Source: [Candidatus Thermochlorobacteriaceae] bacterium GBChlB
GTDB taxonomy: Bacteria > Bacteroidota > Chlorobiia > Chlorobiales > Thermochlorobacteraceae
NCBI GenBank assembly: GCA_000724175.1
Contig: JPGV01000036.1
Span: forward strand, 1-45,979
Length of the DNA: 45,979 bases
Direction of reading: 5' to 3'
Shown: one piece after another, positions 1 to 9,434 of the stretch
Layout: each line of letters begins with the position of its first letter
How positions within the stretch are numbered: position 1 is the first letter of the stretch
Translations under genes and position numbers: made by a program
The notes under the pieces: generated by a model
What the model was told of the DNA's origin: nothing
What the model saw: the letters and a program-made list of their open reading frames with translations, nothing else
The model's database searches: none

Positions 1-411
1 CTTTCTGCGCAAGAGAACTACTTCACGGATACCACTTTTACAGAGTTTGGCATCTATGAATATGCGGTGCAAGCGGTGGGCATGTTCGAGTCGGAAAGCG
101 CAATGAGTGCAGCGGTGCGGGTTGAGTATAAAAAATTGCCGCCCGTGCCTCCTGCTGATGTGCGTGCCATACCGACAGCGGAAGGCGTGCGCATCACTTG
201 GGGCGAAGTCGTGCAGGAGCGATTGACGGGCTATAAACTCTACCGCTATGAGCGCGGCAAAACGCCAACGGCTCTGGTAACAGTTAAACCTGATGAGCAG
301 ACCTTTCTCGATAAATCTGCTAAAAAAGGCACGCTGTATTTTTACTTCGTTACCAGCATCGCCAAAACCGATGAGAGCGTGCCGAGCGAAGAAGTTGGAT
401 TGCGTCCGTAA
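1..411 (+). CDS. Fibronectin type III-like protein, C-terminal part (5' end outside window)
   Basis: The frame is open from the first base, so the start lies upstream of the window. About 136 residues are visible. They hold the end of one beta-sandwich repeat (an EYAVQAV strand) and then one full repeat with the usual pattern of fibronectin III domains: a proline-rich linker (LPPVPPADV), RITWGEV, a YKLYRYERG strand and a closing YFYFVTSIAKTDESVPSEEV segment. Such repeats are typical of secreted or surface proteins and mediate binding rather than catalysis. No catalytic motif is visible and the whole-protein role cannot be judged. It converges on a response regulator gene 32 bases away. A small protein at 44458-44898 has a similar fold pattern. 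Confidence 0.7.
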   Translation, partial: LSAQENYFTDTTFTEFGIYEYAVQAVGMFESESAMSAAVRVEYKKLPPVPPADVRAIPTAEGVRITWGEVVQERLTGYKLYRYERGKTPTALVTVKPDEQTFLDKSAKKGTLYFYFVTSIAKTDESVPSEEVGLRP

Positions 412-443
412 GCCGTCTTTGTGCGCTAAGGTGCGTGGGCGGA

Positions 444-1397
444 TTATCGTTGTGTAGTTCGCATTGCACGCAGTTTGAGCAGATACGTGCTTGATTCAAT
501 TTTGCGTCGCAGTGTCGAGACATCGCTTTTGTCGGGCGCGACTTCTCTGCCGATGTGAATAGTGCTGGCTTCCAACTTTTGGTCGCGGGCGTTGCTGCGC
601 TCTATTGCTGCGGCAAGGGTGTCGGCGAGTTTAGCGTCATCGCTGGGCTTGACGAGATAGCGAAAGACATTAAGTTCATTGATGGCGCGTATAGCCAGCG
701 TGGCATCGCGCTGTTCGGTGTAAATGAGCGTAATGGTGTTCGGATACTCGTGCGAAATGGCGTTCAAGAAATCTATCGCGTCTGCGTCGGCGAAATCAAC
801 ATTGCTGACGACGACTGAAACGGGTCGTTTGGAAAGTTCGCGCAATGCCTCGTCGGTTGACGAAACGCCCGCCGCATCGTATTTGGTCGAGAATTGATTG
901 ACCAGTGTCTGGACGACGGCAGCCTGCTCATCGACAAAGAGAACGGCATTTTTGTGCATTGTCGCACCGTTGAGCGTGTCCGCTTTTTTAGCGGCGGCGT
1001 CGCGCTCGACTTTTTCCAATCGCTCACTGATTCGAAACCCAAGCTCCACAACTCGCATCAAATTGTCGGAATTCCACGGCTTGCTAATATAGCGGAACAC
1101 TTCACCCGAATTGACCGAGTTCAAAATCGCATCGAGGTCAGAATAGCCGGTGAGCAAAATGCGGATGGTGTGCGGACTAAGCCGTTTGATCTCTCGCAGC
1201 GTCTCGTGTCCCAAAAGTCCGGGCATACGTTGGTCGCAGATAACAACTTTGATGTTTGGGTGTTGTTTGATTTCTTTCAAGCCTTGCTCGCCGCTTTGCG
1301 CTGTATAGACTTGGTAGTCGCGCTTGAATAAAATTTTCAACGAATCCAGAATAAGCGGTTCGTCGTCGATGAGTAATAATTCAGGCTTCTCTGCCAT
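444..1397 (-). CDS. Response regulator with two receiver domains, the second degenerate
   Basis: This 317-residue protein has two receiver (REC) domains and no DNA-binding or enzymatic output domain. The first (residues 5-125) is complete: acidic pair D11/D12, phosphoacceptor D55 in VVICDQRMPG, T83 and K106. The second (about 150-265) keeps D156/E157 and the KP near its end, but has asparagine N199 where the phosphoacceptor aspartate should be (VVVSNVD), so it is probably a pseudo-receiver. A start 18 bases upstream is possible, but the ATG at 1397 is preferred because AAAGGAG lies just before it. The gene follows the histidine kinase by about 20 bases, so the two are very likely co-transcribed partners. 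The output is probably protein-protein interaction. Confidence 0.88.
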   Translation of the reverse strand: MAEKPELLLIDDEPLILDSLKILFKRDYQVYTAQSGEQGLKEIKQHPNIKVVICDQRMPGLLGHETLREIKRLSPHTIRILLTGYSDLDAILNSVNSGEVFRYISKPWNSDNLMRVVELGFRISERLEKVERDAAAKKADTLNGATMHKNAVLFVDEQAAVVQTLVNQFSTKYDAAGVSSTDEALRELSKRPVSVVVSNVDFADADAIDFLNAISHEYPNTITLIYTEQRDATLAIRAINELNVFRYLVKPSDDAKLADTLAAAIERSNARDQKLEASTIHIGREVAPDKSDVSTLRRKIESSTYLLKLRAMRTTQR

Positions 1398-1417
1398 GGG
1401 TATGTCTCCTTTCATTG

Positions 1418-3241
1418 TTAAACCTTCGTTTGTCTCGTCGGAATGCGCACGCTGAATTCCGTGCCTTGCCCGACGGTGCTTTTGACGCTAATCGTCCCTT
1501 TATGCCGCTCGATAATTTGATACGAAATGGATAAGCCCAGTCCCGTGCCTTGTCCGACAGGCTTCGTTGTAAAAAACGGGTCAAAAATTTTGTTCAAATG
1601 CTCTGGCGCAATGCCTTTACCGTTGTCGGCGATTTTAATGACCGCGTATTTTTGGTCGGCTTTGTTTAGGGCTTCGACCTTTGGCTCGGATTCATAGCGC
1701 GTCGTGAGTTTGATAACGCCCTTTTCTTGTATGGCTTGCGCGGCGTTGATGATTAAGTTCAAAAAGACTTGATTAAGCTGCGACGGATAACATTCGGCTT
1801 TGAGGTCGGGCGCGAAGTCTTTGATGATTTCCGCTTTATGCTTAATAGCGTTGTGGGCAATCACGAGCGTTGAGTTCAAGCCTTCATTGATGTCGGAAAG
1901 TTTGAACGCGCTTTCATCGAGGCGCGAAAAGTTTTTCAAATTCAGAACGAGCTCTTCAATGCGCTCAATGCCGATTTTGGAATGTTCAAGCATTTTCCGT
2001 GAGTCTTCAAGTACTTCGTTTTCATCGAGTTCTTTTGCGGCTTCGAAGGCTTCGGCGATGTGCTTCTCGACATGTTCAGTGTCGCCGTCGACAAGAGCTT
2101 CCGCTAATTGGTGTTGCTTTTCTAAGAGCGATTCAATTTCCTCTTGATTGCGCGAAAGCAGGGTGAGGCTGTTCTTCACGAATCCGAGCGGCGTGTTGAC
2201 TTCGTGCGCAATACCTGCGACCATTTGCCCCAGCGACGACATTTTTTCCGCTTGCACGAGTTGCAACTGTTGCGATTTAATCTGCTCGTTCTTCTCGTTA
2301 AGCGCGACAATCGTCCGTTCAAGTTCTCTTTGCTTTTCTGCAAGTTCCGTATTGCTTTGGTTCAAGGCGGTGATGGTTTCTTCCAAGCGTTGCTTGCGGA
2401 TTTCTTCGGTAATGCGGTCGCGCTCTGAAATTTCTTGCGCCATGGCGTTGAACGCCGCCGCCAAGTCTCCGATTTCGTCGTTAGAAAGTGCCTGAACGCG
2501 CTGTGATTTCTCCCCTCTTGAAAACGCTAATACCGCATCGGTGATACGCTGAATCGGCTTCGTGATGAGAAACGCCAAGAGAAATGACAGCATCGCGCCA
2601 GAGACCACCGCAATCAAACTCGTTACTATCACGCTCCGCTGTTTCTCGCTTAATTGAACGAGATAAAAGTTGTTTTTGAAATCCACTTCAATCAGCCCCA
2701 ACACATTGCCCGCCGAATCCAAGATGGGCGAATATGCCGAAACCCACACGCCGTTCTCGTCTTCATAAATCCCCGTGTAGCTTGATGAACGGTTTTGAAA
2801 CGCATACTCCATTTCAGGGCGGATTCGGTACGGCGTTCCGACATATTGGCTGTAGAACATGACTGCGAAGCGCATCGTATCTCGCGCCGCCCATTTGAAC
2901 GCATAAACATTGTCATCGTCAAATCCTAAATACCGATTGGCTTTGGTGAATCGTGCGATTTTATCGTGAATGAGTTTGTATTCAGGCAAGAGCGTATCGG
3001 CGGGAATCGCACTCAATTTGGCAAAGTCCGACGGATTGATTTCAAGCGCGAGCGCGTTGGCGGCAGTTTGCAGTTGCTCCTGCAAGTGTTTGAGCGTCTC
3101 CTCTTTTTGATTTTGAAAATTGAGAATAGCAGGCATTAAAATTGCGACGGAAAGAATGAGCGCTTGAGCAAGGGCGATTTTAACGCCAAGCCGCAGTCGT
3201 GGGCGCCGATGCAGCGCCGATGCATTGAGTTCGTTAGGCAT
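1418..3241 (-). CDS. Membrane sensor histidine kinase with HAMP domain
   Basis: This 607-residue kinase has an N-terminal membrane segment (residues 20-42), a periplasmic sensor region of about 150 residues, a second membrane helix (about 205-230), a HAMP linker (RITDAVLAFSRGE), a long coiled coil, a HisKA domain with the phosphorylated histidine H346 in GIAHEVNTPLG, and a HATPase_c domain. In the last, the N box (NLIINAAQAI), G1 (IADNGKGI), F box (FDPFFTTKP) and G2 (GTGLGLSIS) are all visible. It should autophosphorylate in response to a periplasmic signal and pass phosphate to the response regulator encoded just downstream. The ATG at 3241 is chosen over a GTG one codon earlier. The signal cannot be predicted. 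Confidence 0.92.
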   Translation of the reverse strand: MPNELNASALHRRPRLRLGVKIALAQALILSVAILMPAILNFQNQKEETLKHLQEQLQTAANALALEINPSDFAKLSAIPADTLLPEYKLIHDKIARFTKANRYLGFDDDNVYAFKWAARDTMRFAVMFYSQYVGTPYRIRPEMEYAFQNRSSSYTGIYEDENGVWVSAYSPILDSAGNVLGLIEVDFKNNFYLVQLSEKQRSVIVTSLIAVVSGAMLSFLLAFLITKPIQRITDAVLAFSRGEKSQRVQALSNDEIGDLAAAFNAMAQEISERDRITEEIRKQRLEETITALNQSNTELAEKQRELERTIVALNEKNEQIKSQQLQLVQAEKMSSLGQMVAGIAHEVNTPLGFVKNSLTLLSRNQEEIESLLEKQHQLAEALVDGDTEHVEKHIAEAFEAAKELDENEVLEDSRKMLEHSKIGIERIEELVLNLKNFSRLDESAFKLSDINEGLNSTLVIAHNAIKHKAEIIKDFAPDLKAECYPSQLNQVFLNLIINAAQAIQEKGVIKLTTRYESEPKVEALNKADQKYAVIKIADNGKGIAPEHLNKIFDPFFTTKPVGQGTGLGLSISYQIIERHKGTISVKSTVGQGTEFSVRIPTRQTKV

Positions 3242-3355
3242 CACAGATTTTTTTGGTGAAAAGGTAGGACGCTCGCATCACAAATGTATCACAACAATCG
3301 ACGGCGCTTTTCGAGACGCTCATTTTTTTGATAGATTTAGCCAAATCGAAAAACT

Positions 3356-3946
3356 ATGGTGCCGACAAAAGAGGATGTTCTTTCCATTTTCAAATCGACG
3401 GGCGCGTTGCTCGAAGGACATTTTTTGCTCTCGTCGGGACTTCACAGCCCAAATTATTTTCAATGCGCTAAAGTCTTGCAGTATCCGAAGTATCTGACGA
3501 TGCTCTGCGAACCGATTGCGGCGCACTTCGCTAATGCACAAATTCAGGTGGTGATTTCACCTGCGTTGGGCGGCGTGGTGGTCGGCACAGAGGTCGGCCG
3601 ACTGCTCGGCGTGCGCACGATATTCGCAGAACGCGCCGACGGCATCATGACGCTTCGACGCGGCTTCGAGCTTCAACCGACGGAGCGATGCTTGATTGTT
3701 GAAGATGTGGTTACGACTGGCGGCTCCGTGCGCGAAGTGATGAAAATCGTCGAAGAACATAATGCAGTGGTCGCTGGCGTCGGATTCATCGTCGACCGTA
3801 GCAACGGCAAGGTAAAGTTATCCGACAACCAATTTTCGCTCCTGCAAATGGATGTGGTGGCATACCAGCCCGACGACCTGCCCCCAGAACTTGCCAGACT
3901 TCCTGCGATTAAACCGGGCAGTCGCCCAAAGCCGCAACTTCCGTAA
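3356..3946 (+). CDS. pyrE: Orotate phosphoribosyltransferase
   Basis: This enzyme joins orotate to PRPP to make orotidine 5'-phosphate in pyrimidine synthesis, in the cytoplasm. The 196-residue protein has the family's normal length. It shows the PRPP-binding loop [13 protein letters not shown], the [13 protein letters not shown] segment and an N-terminal [14 protein letters not shown] substrate region, all typical of bacterial PyrE. It is divergent from the histidine kinase gene, leaving about 110 bases for both promoters. No other pyrimidine gene is adjacent. Confidence 0.93.
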   Translation: MVPTKEDVLSIFKSTGALLEGHFLLSSGLHSPNYFQCAKVLQYPKYLTMLCEPIAAHFANAQIQVVISPALGGVVVGTEVGRLLGVRTIFAERADGIMTLRRGFELQPTERCLIVEDVVTTGGSVREVMKIVEEHNAVVAGVGFIVDRSNGKVKLSDNQFSLLQMDVVAYQPDDLPPELARLPAIKPGSRPKPQLP

Positions 3947-4097
3947 TGGCGTGAGGACAAATATGCTAAAACGTTGATGTAAAAGATTTTAAAGCAATTC
4001 TCTTGTATTTTTAACTGGATTTACCTAAATTTAGTCAATTCACAACACCGAATCGCAACCAAGCCGTGAACGGTTGCTGCACACACACACTCTTTCT

Positions 4098-5522
4098 ATG
4101 CTGCACTGCTCAACGACAACGGCAAAACTGCTTGCAACTCTGATTGCTGTCTGCTGTTTTTTCTCCGAAACCAGTTACGCCAATGTCGCCAAAAGCAAAC
4201 GGCGGCGCAGCAGCAGCGTAACGCTTGTCTCAACAACGCTCTCAGGGTCAACCGCCGAAGAACGGCTGGCGGAGTGCAGCGAAAAAATCGAGCGAATGCT
4301 GCGCAGTTGGAATCGAGGCAAGGTCGGCGTGCTGATTCAAACGGACGACAACGAAACGATTTTTACAAAATATCCTAACGACCTCTTTAAGCCTGCCTCG
4401 AATCTCAAACTTATCACCTCCGCCGTCGCGCTCGAAAAATTAGGACCAGACTTCAAATACCGAACCGATTTTTTTATCGATGGTGAACTCAAGAACGGCG
4501 TCTTGCACGGAAATTTAATTCTGGCTGGCACGACCGACCCGCTCTTGTCGGGATTCTTCGATAAAGACATCAACGACATTGTGCGCGAGTGGGCAGATAC
4601 ATTCACCATGCTTGGCATTACGAAAATTGTCGGCGATGTAATTCTCGATAATAGCTACTATGTCGGCAATAAAACGCCCGTGGTGAACGGCGAGCCGATT
4701 CGCTTTGCCACCATGGCGAGTTTCAAACGCGCGAGCGAGTCGCAACTAAACAAAGTCTCGACGGTGCGCACCATAAAAACCAAGAGCGGACAAAAGCGCG
4801 TGGTGCGTCGTGGCTTCCGACGCCGCAGCCGATTGAAAATGGTCTCGATTGAGCCAAACACCTATTGCGCTAACGCGCTGCTCTCGGAGCTGCAAGCGCG
4901 CGGCATTATTGACGACGACAAAACGCTTAAAAAAATTACCTATTTAAGGACGCTCGACCGCACGGCTTGGAAACATATTTACACCTATTTCTCGCTCTCG
5001 CTCTATCAAGCCTTGAAAATCACCAACAAGTCATCGGATAATTTTTACGCCGACCAACTTCTGCGCACGCTTGGCGGCGAATTTTACGGCGAAGGCACGA
5101 TTGAAAAAGGCTTGGAGGTCGTCAAGGAATTTTTGGTGAAAAACGTCGGTGTCGCTCGCAAAGAATTTCAACTCTCCGACGGGTCGGGACTCTCACACAA
5201 CAATACAGTAACGCCACACCTGATTATTGAGGTCATGCGCTATATGCGTTTGCGCGGTAAATACTTCAAAGAATACTACAACTCGCTCGCCGTGCCGATG
5301 GCGGAGGGCACACTCGTCGGTAGAATCCATCACCCGCTTGCTCAAAACATTCGCGCTAAGACTGGCTCCATCACGGGCGTCTCGTCGCTGTCGGGATATT
5401 TGACAAGCCGCAACGGCAAGCAAATTTATTTCGCCATCATCGGCAACGGCTCGGGACGCCGCTACTCGCGTAACTTCGCCCGCGTCGAGGACACGATTTG
5501 TAAATTGCTGCTGGAAATTTAA
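4098..5522 (+). CDS. dacB: D-alanyl-D-alanine carboxypeptidase/endopeptidase, PBP4 type
   Basis: This is a class C penicillin-binding protein that trims or cuts peptidoglycan peptides in the periplasm. The ATG at 4098 gives 474 residues with a signal peptide (LLATLIAVCCFFSETSYA); an upstream TTG would only lengthen the N-terminus. All three active-site motifs are present in order: SxxK as S101-NLK104, SxN as S313-D-N, and KTG at 421-423 followed by SITGVSSLSGYL. Length and spacing fit the PBP4/DacB (peptidase S13) family, with the usual large insert between SxxK and SxN. A basic stretch (KSKRRRSS) follows the signal peptide. It is monocistronic and convergent with uvrA. Confidence 0.92.
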   Translation: MLHCSTTTAKLLATLIAVCCFFSETSYANVAKSKRRRSSSVTLVSTTLSGSTAEERLAECSEKIERMLRSWNRGKVGVLIQTDDNETIFTKYPNDLFKPASNLKLITSAVALEKLGPDFKYRTDFFIDGELKNGVLHGNLILAGTTDPLLSGFFDKDINDIVREWADTFTMLGITKIVGDVILDNSYYVGNKTPVVNGEPIRFATMASFKRASESQLNKVSTVRTIKTKSGQKRVVRRGFRRRSRLKMVSIEPNTYCANALLSELQARGIIDDDKTLKKITYLRTLDRTAWKHIYTYFSLSLYQALKITNKSSDNFYADQLLRTLGGEFYGEGTIEKGLEVVKEFLVKNVGVARKEFQLSDGSGLSHNNTVTPHLIIEVMRYMRLRGKYFKEYYNSLAVPMAEGTLVGRIHHPLAQNIRAKTGSITGVSSLSGYLTSRNGKQIYFAIIGNGSGRRYSRNFARVEDTICKLLLEI

Positions 5523-5570
5523 GACGCAACTGCTTTTTATTCTCTCGTCAGCCGAAATCCCCTGTATTAA

Positions 5571-5596
5571 CGGGCAATGTCGGGTGATATTGCCCG
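5571..5596. terminator. Inverted repeat between convergent genes, possible bidirectional terminator
   Basis: Two perfect 8-base arms, CGGGCAAT and ATTGCCCG, are separated by a 10-base loop. The repeat lies between the stop codons of the carboxypeptidase (5522) and uvrA (5638). No T-run follows, so intrinsic termination is only a possibility. Confidence 0.35.
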
Positions 5597-5637
5597 TGCA
5601 AACGAGAATATGTCCCAATGGATATACGCGTTTAGCG

Positions 5638-8484
5638 TTACGGCAACACATCGCGTAGGTAGCGTCCGGTGTGCGACTGTTCCGACTTAGCGACGTCTTC
5701 GGGCGTGCCTTGTGCAACGATTTCGCCGCCCTTGTCGCCGGCTTCCGGTCCCATATCAATAATCCAATCGGCTTGTTTAATCACGTCGAGATTATGCTCG
5801 ATAATAACGAGCGTGTTGTCTTGGTCAATCAATCGATTGAAACACTTAATCAGCTTTTGAATATCGTCGAAGTGCAAGCCTGTTGTGGGTTCATCGAAAA
5901 TGAAGAGCGAGTTTCGAGAGTCGTTGGCGGCGATGTGATAGGCAAGTTTCAAGCGTTGCGCTTCGCCGCCGGAGAGCGTGCTGCCCGATTGACCCAATTG
6001 CAAATAGCCTAAGCCGACGTCAATCAGGACATTGAGTTTCTTGGCGATGTTTTTTTTCTCGGCGAAAAACTCCGATGCGTCGGCAATGGTCATATCAAGC
6101 ACATCAGCGATAGATTTCCCGTTGTAGAGCGCATTGAGCGTGTCGGGCTTGTATCGTTTGCCGTTGCAGGCTTCGCAGGGCGTTTCGATGTCGGCAAGAA
6201 ATTGCATCTCGACGCGAATAACGCCTTCGCCTTGACAGGCTTCGCAGCGTCCGCCTGGAATGTTAAACGAAAAATATCCCGTGTCCCAACCTTTCAATTT
6301 CGCATACTGCGTTTGTGCGAAGAGCGCGCGAATGTCGTCAAAAATTTTGAGATAGGTTGCTGGATTACTGCGGCTCGTGCGTCCGATGGGCGATTGGTCG
6401 ACGAGTTCCATTTTGCTGATGAGCTTTGCGCCGCGCAAGGCTCGGTGCGCCCCAACGCGCTCCGCCGTGCCGACGGTCTGTTTGAGAATGCCGAGATATA
6501 AAACATCGTTGATGAGCGTCGATTTGCCCGAACCGCTCACGCCCGTTACACAGGTCATCACGCCGAGCGGAATTTTGACGTCGATGTTTCTCAAATTGTT
6601 TTCTAATGCGCCCTCGATGTCAATCGCCTTCTCGAAGTTTGGTTTGCGGCGTTCCGTCGGCACGGGGATTGCAAATTTTTCGCGCAGATATTTTCCCGTC
6701 AGCGATGTCGTGCTGCTGAAAATTTCCCCCGGTGAGCCTTGAAAGGTAATCTCGCCGCCGTGTCGTCCCGCGCCTACGCCCAAGTCAATCAGCACGTCGG
6801 CAGCTTCCATAATTTCACGGTCATGCTCGACGACGACGACCGTGTTTCCAATGTCGCGCAGCCGACGAAGAATCCTAATGAGCCGCGCTGAATCGCGTTG
6901 ATGTAGCCCAATCGAGGGCTCATCTAAAATGTAGATTGAGCCTTGCAGCGATGAGCCGAGCGAGGTCGACAAATTGATGCGTTGCGATTCGCCGCCAGAG
7001 AGCGTCGATGACGGACGGTCGAGCGTGAGGTAATCGAGACCGACCTCGACGAGATAGCCCAAGCGGCGTTCCAGTTCATTCAAAATGGTTTGCGCAACCT
7101 CGCGATCGAACCGAGAAATTTCCAGCGACCGAATAAACTCAAAGGCTTCGCCAATGGTCATTTGAACCACATCGGCGATGGTTTTGCCAGAGACGCGCAC
7201 AAGCCGTGCCGCTTCGCGTAGGCGCGCGCCGCCGCAGTCGGGACAGGTCGAGTAGCCGCGATAACGATTGAGTAAGACGCGGTAGTGCATTTTGTATTGC
7301 GCCTCGCGCTCAATCTCTTTGAAAAATCCCGTGATGCCTGCGAAGCCCTCTTTTGGCACGCCGTCCCAAATGAGCTTTCGTGTTGCGGCTGGAAGTTTGC
7401 CGTAGGGCACATCGAGCGCGACGGCGTGTTTTGACGCAATGCGAATCAGGTCGCGCAAGTGTTTGGAGTGTTTATCGGAATTCCAACAAACAATGGCGCC
7501 GTCGCGTATCGAGAGCGCTTTGCTTGGCACAACGGCGTCTTCATCAATGCCAGAGACGCGCCCGAAGCCTTGACAGGTTGGGCAAGCACCAAACGGTGAA
7601 TTAAAGGCGAAGAGCTGCGGCGTTGGCTCTTCGTATTCGATGCCGTTGAGCTCGAACTTATCGCTGAACTCGTAATCTCTGCTGCCCAACACACGAATCG
7701 TGCAGTAGCCGTGCGCTTCGCGGAACGCCGTCTCGACAGCTTCTGTAACGCGCTGGTAAAGGTCGTTGTCATGTTTCAGGACGAGACGATCGGCAAGCAC
7801 TAAAAGTTTTTCTTGTTCTTTTTTGGGAAGCGTGGAGAGCTTTTTCTCTGTTTCAGCGTCGCCGATGTCTAAAATGTCCTCGCCGCGAACAATCCTAAAA
7901 AATCCTTTTTGCTTGAGCGTCTGCAATTCTTCCTTGAAGGTGCGCGCCTTGTCTTTTTCAGTTTTATGATGTGGAAGCGGAAAGCACACGTAAAATTTCG
8001 CGCCCTCGTCAAGCAGTCTTAATTGAATCAAGGCGTCTTCGGGCGAATGTTTCAAGACAAGTTCGTTGGTGTCTTTGGAATAGGTTTTCCCAATACGAGC
8101 AAAAAGCAAGCGAAGGTAGTCGTAAATTTCTGTAACCGTGCCAACAGTCGAGCGCGGATTTTTCGAAATCGTTTTTTGCTCAATCGCAATCGCTGGTGCA
8201 ATACCTGAAATAAAATCTACATCAGGTTTTGGCAGCCGCTCCAAAAACTGCCGAATGTAAGACGACATCGATTCAACATATCGGCGATGCCCTTCGGCAT
8301 AGAGCGTGTCAAACGCAAGGCTCGATTTGCCTGACCCACTGACGCCTGTAATAACGACAAGCTGGTGGCGCGGAATCAACACATCAATGTTTTTTAAGTT
8401 ATGGGTGCGTGCGCCCTTGATGAAAATGCCTTTGCGCGTGTCAAACGAAGAGAGCATCGGGACGGATGGTGCAACGGTGGTCAT
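5638..8484 (-). CDS. uvrA: Excinuclease ABC subunit A
   Basis: UvrA is the damage-sensing ATPase of nucleotide excision repair; as a dimer it loads UvrB at lesions. The 948-residue protein has both ABC modules: Walker A motifs GVSGSGKSSLAFDT and GVSGSGKSTLIND, signatures LSGGESQR and LSGGEAQR, and Walker B segments ILDEPSIGLH and IFDEPTTGLH. The zinc-binding cysteine pairs CPTCQGFGR, CPDCGG, CEACQGEG and CEACNGKRY are intact. The start is uncertain: ATG at 8484 is used, a GTG lies nine codons upstream and another ATG at 8457. No ribosome-binding site decides between them. Single gene, convergent with the carboxypeptidase. Confidence 0.96.
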   Translation of the reverse strand: MTTVAPSVPMLSSFDTRKGIFIKGARTHNLKNIDVLIPRHQLVVITGVSGSGKSSLAFDTLYAEGHRRYVESMSSYIRQFLERLPKPDVDFISGIAPAIAIEQKTISKNPRSTVGTVTEIYDYLRLLFARIGKTYSKDTNELVLKHSPEDALIQLRLLDEGAKFYVCFPLPHHKTEKDKARTFKEELQTLKQKGFFRIVRGEDILDIGDAETEKKLSTLPKKEQEKLLVLADRLVLKHDNDLYQRVTEAVETAFREAHGYCTIRVLGSRDYEFSDKFELNGIEYEEPTPQLFAFNSPFGACPTCQGFGRVSGIDEDAVVPSKALSIRDGAIVCWNSDKHSKHLRDLIRIASKHAVALDVPYGKLPAATRKLIWDGVPKEGFAGITGFFKEIEREAQYKMHYRVLLNRYRGYSTCPDCGGARLREAARLVRVSGKTIADVVQMTIGEAFEFIRSLEISRFDREVAQTILNELERRLGYLVEVGLDYLTLDRPSSTLSGGESQRINLSTSLGSSLQGSIYILDEPSIGLHQRDSARLIRILRRLRDIGNTVVVVEHDREIMEAADVLIDLGVGAGRHGGEITFQGSPGEIFSSTTSLTGKYLREKFAIPVPTERRKPNFEKAIDIEGALENNLRNIDVKIPLGVMTCVTGVSGSGKSTLINDVLYLGILKQTVGTAERVGAHRALRGAKLISKMELVDQSPIGRTSRSNPATYLKIFDDIRALFAQTQYAKLKGWDTGYFSFNIPGGRCEACQGEGVIRVEMQFLADIETPCEACNGKRYKPDTLNALYNGKSIADVLDMTIADASEFFAEKKNIAKKLNVLIDVGLGYLQLGQSGSTLSGGEAQRLKLAYHIAANDSRNSLFIFDEPTTGLHFDDIQKLIKCFNRLIDQDNTLVIIEHNLDVIKQADWIIDMGPEAGDKGGEIVAQGTPEDVAKSEQSHTGRYLRDVLP

Positions 8485-8591
8485 ATCAGATTGAAAATTA
8501 AATTCAAACACGTGTTCAAGTAGAAATGAGCCGTAGATGTGCAGTTGGGTTGAGCGTGCGGTCGACTCCGATGTTCATATTGCCAAGAGCG

Positions 8592-9383
8592 TCATAAAAT
8601 CTCAAACACAAGTTTGGAGATATAAAAATTAAACACCATCACCAAGCCACAGGAAACAACAATGCCTTTGATGGTCGAGTTGCCAACGCCGACCGTGCCG
8701 CCCGTTGCCGAAAACCCATTGTAGCACGTCACGAGCGTCATTAAAATGGCAAAGACAGGTGGTTTCAAAAAGCCGACGTAAAAATCTTTCGGCACAAGAA
8801 AGTTCATCACAGGATTCCAATAAAACGCGGCGTCCAAACTGTGATAGCCAATTGCCATGAAGGCGCCTGCAAGCAAGCCAGCGGCGTCGCAAAGTGCGGT
8901 GAGCGGCGGAAACATAATGAGCGCGGCGACAAGGCGTGGCACAACGAGCTTTGCAATCGGGTCGGTGCCAAACGCCCGCAGTGCATCGATTTGTTCGGAG
9001 ATTTTCATCGCGCCAAGTTCCGAGCCGTTGCGCGCGCCGACGCGCGCCGAAAGCATAATGCCTGTCAAAAGCGGGCCTAATTCGCGGATAATCGAGAACG
9101 CCGTTGTGCGCCCAATCAGTCCCTTCGCGCCGAACTCCGTCAGAATGTTGCCGATTTCAAAGGTCAAAAGTCCGCCAATCGAGACCGCGCTCACCAAGAC
9201 AATCGGCAGCGATTCCGTGCCGCTGACATACATCTGGTTCAGCACATCTTTCCAGTAGCGTCGTGTCGAGCCAAGCGCGCCAAAAGTGCGAATCGAGAAC
9301 TCGAAAAATTCCTGCATGGAAAGGAAAAACGATTTGAGACGAGCGTTCAACTGTTCAGTGTAAGACGGCGCGATGTTCTGCAT
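8592..9383 (-). CDS. MlaE-family ABC transporter permease
   Basis: This 263-residue membrane protein belongs to the MlaE/YrbE permease family, which with an MlaF-type ATPase and an MCE protein moves phospholipids or other lipids across the envelope. The conserved core is clear: LLTFEIGNILTEFGAKGLIG, the RELGPLLTGIMLSARVGA segment, and the ATPase-coupling loop with SELGAMKISEQIDALRAFGTDP. Five or so hydrophobic helices are visible. ATG at 9383 is used; a TTG four codons earlier is possible. No MlaF ATPase or MCE-domain gene is adjacent, so its partners must be encoded elsewhere. A short hypothetical gene lies about 50 bases upstream on the same strand. Confidence 0.9.
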   Translation of the reverse strand: MQNIAPSYTEQLNARLKSFFLSMQEFFEFSIRTFGALGSTRRYWKDVLNQMYVSGTESLPIVLVSAVSIGGLLTFEIGNILTEFGAKGLIGRTTAFSIIRELGPLLTGIMLSARVGARNGSELGAMKISEQIDALRAFGTDPIAKLVVPRLVAALIMFPPLTALCDAAGLLAGAFMAIGYHSLDAAFYWNPVMNFLVPKDFYVGFLKPPVFAILMTLVTCYNGFSATGGTVGVGNSTIKGIVVSCGLVMVFNFYISKLVFEIL

Positions 9384-9434
9384 AGTGTATAACAAGTGAT
9401 GTGGAGAGAAAGATACGGATTTCCCGCTAAACCG

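Noticed and set aside
4074-4096. Short CA-rich tract (ACACACACAC) as a regulatory or phase-variable repeat
   Set aside because: Only about five units and located before the chosen ATG; too short to support variation.
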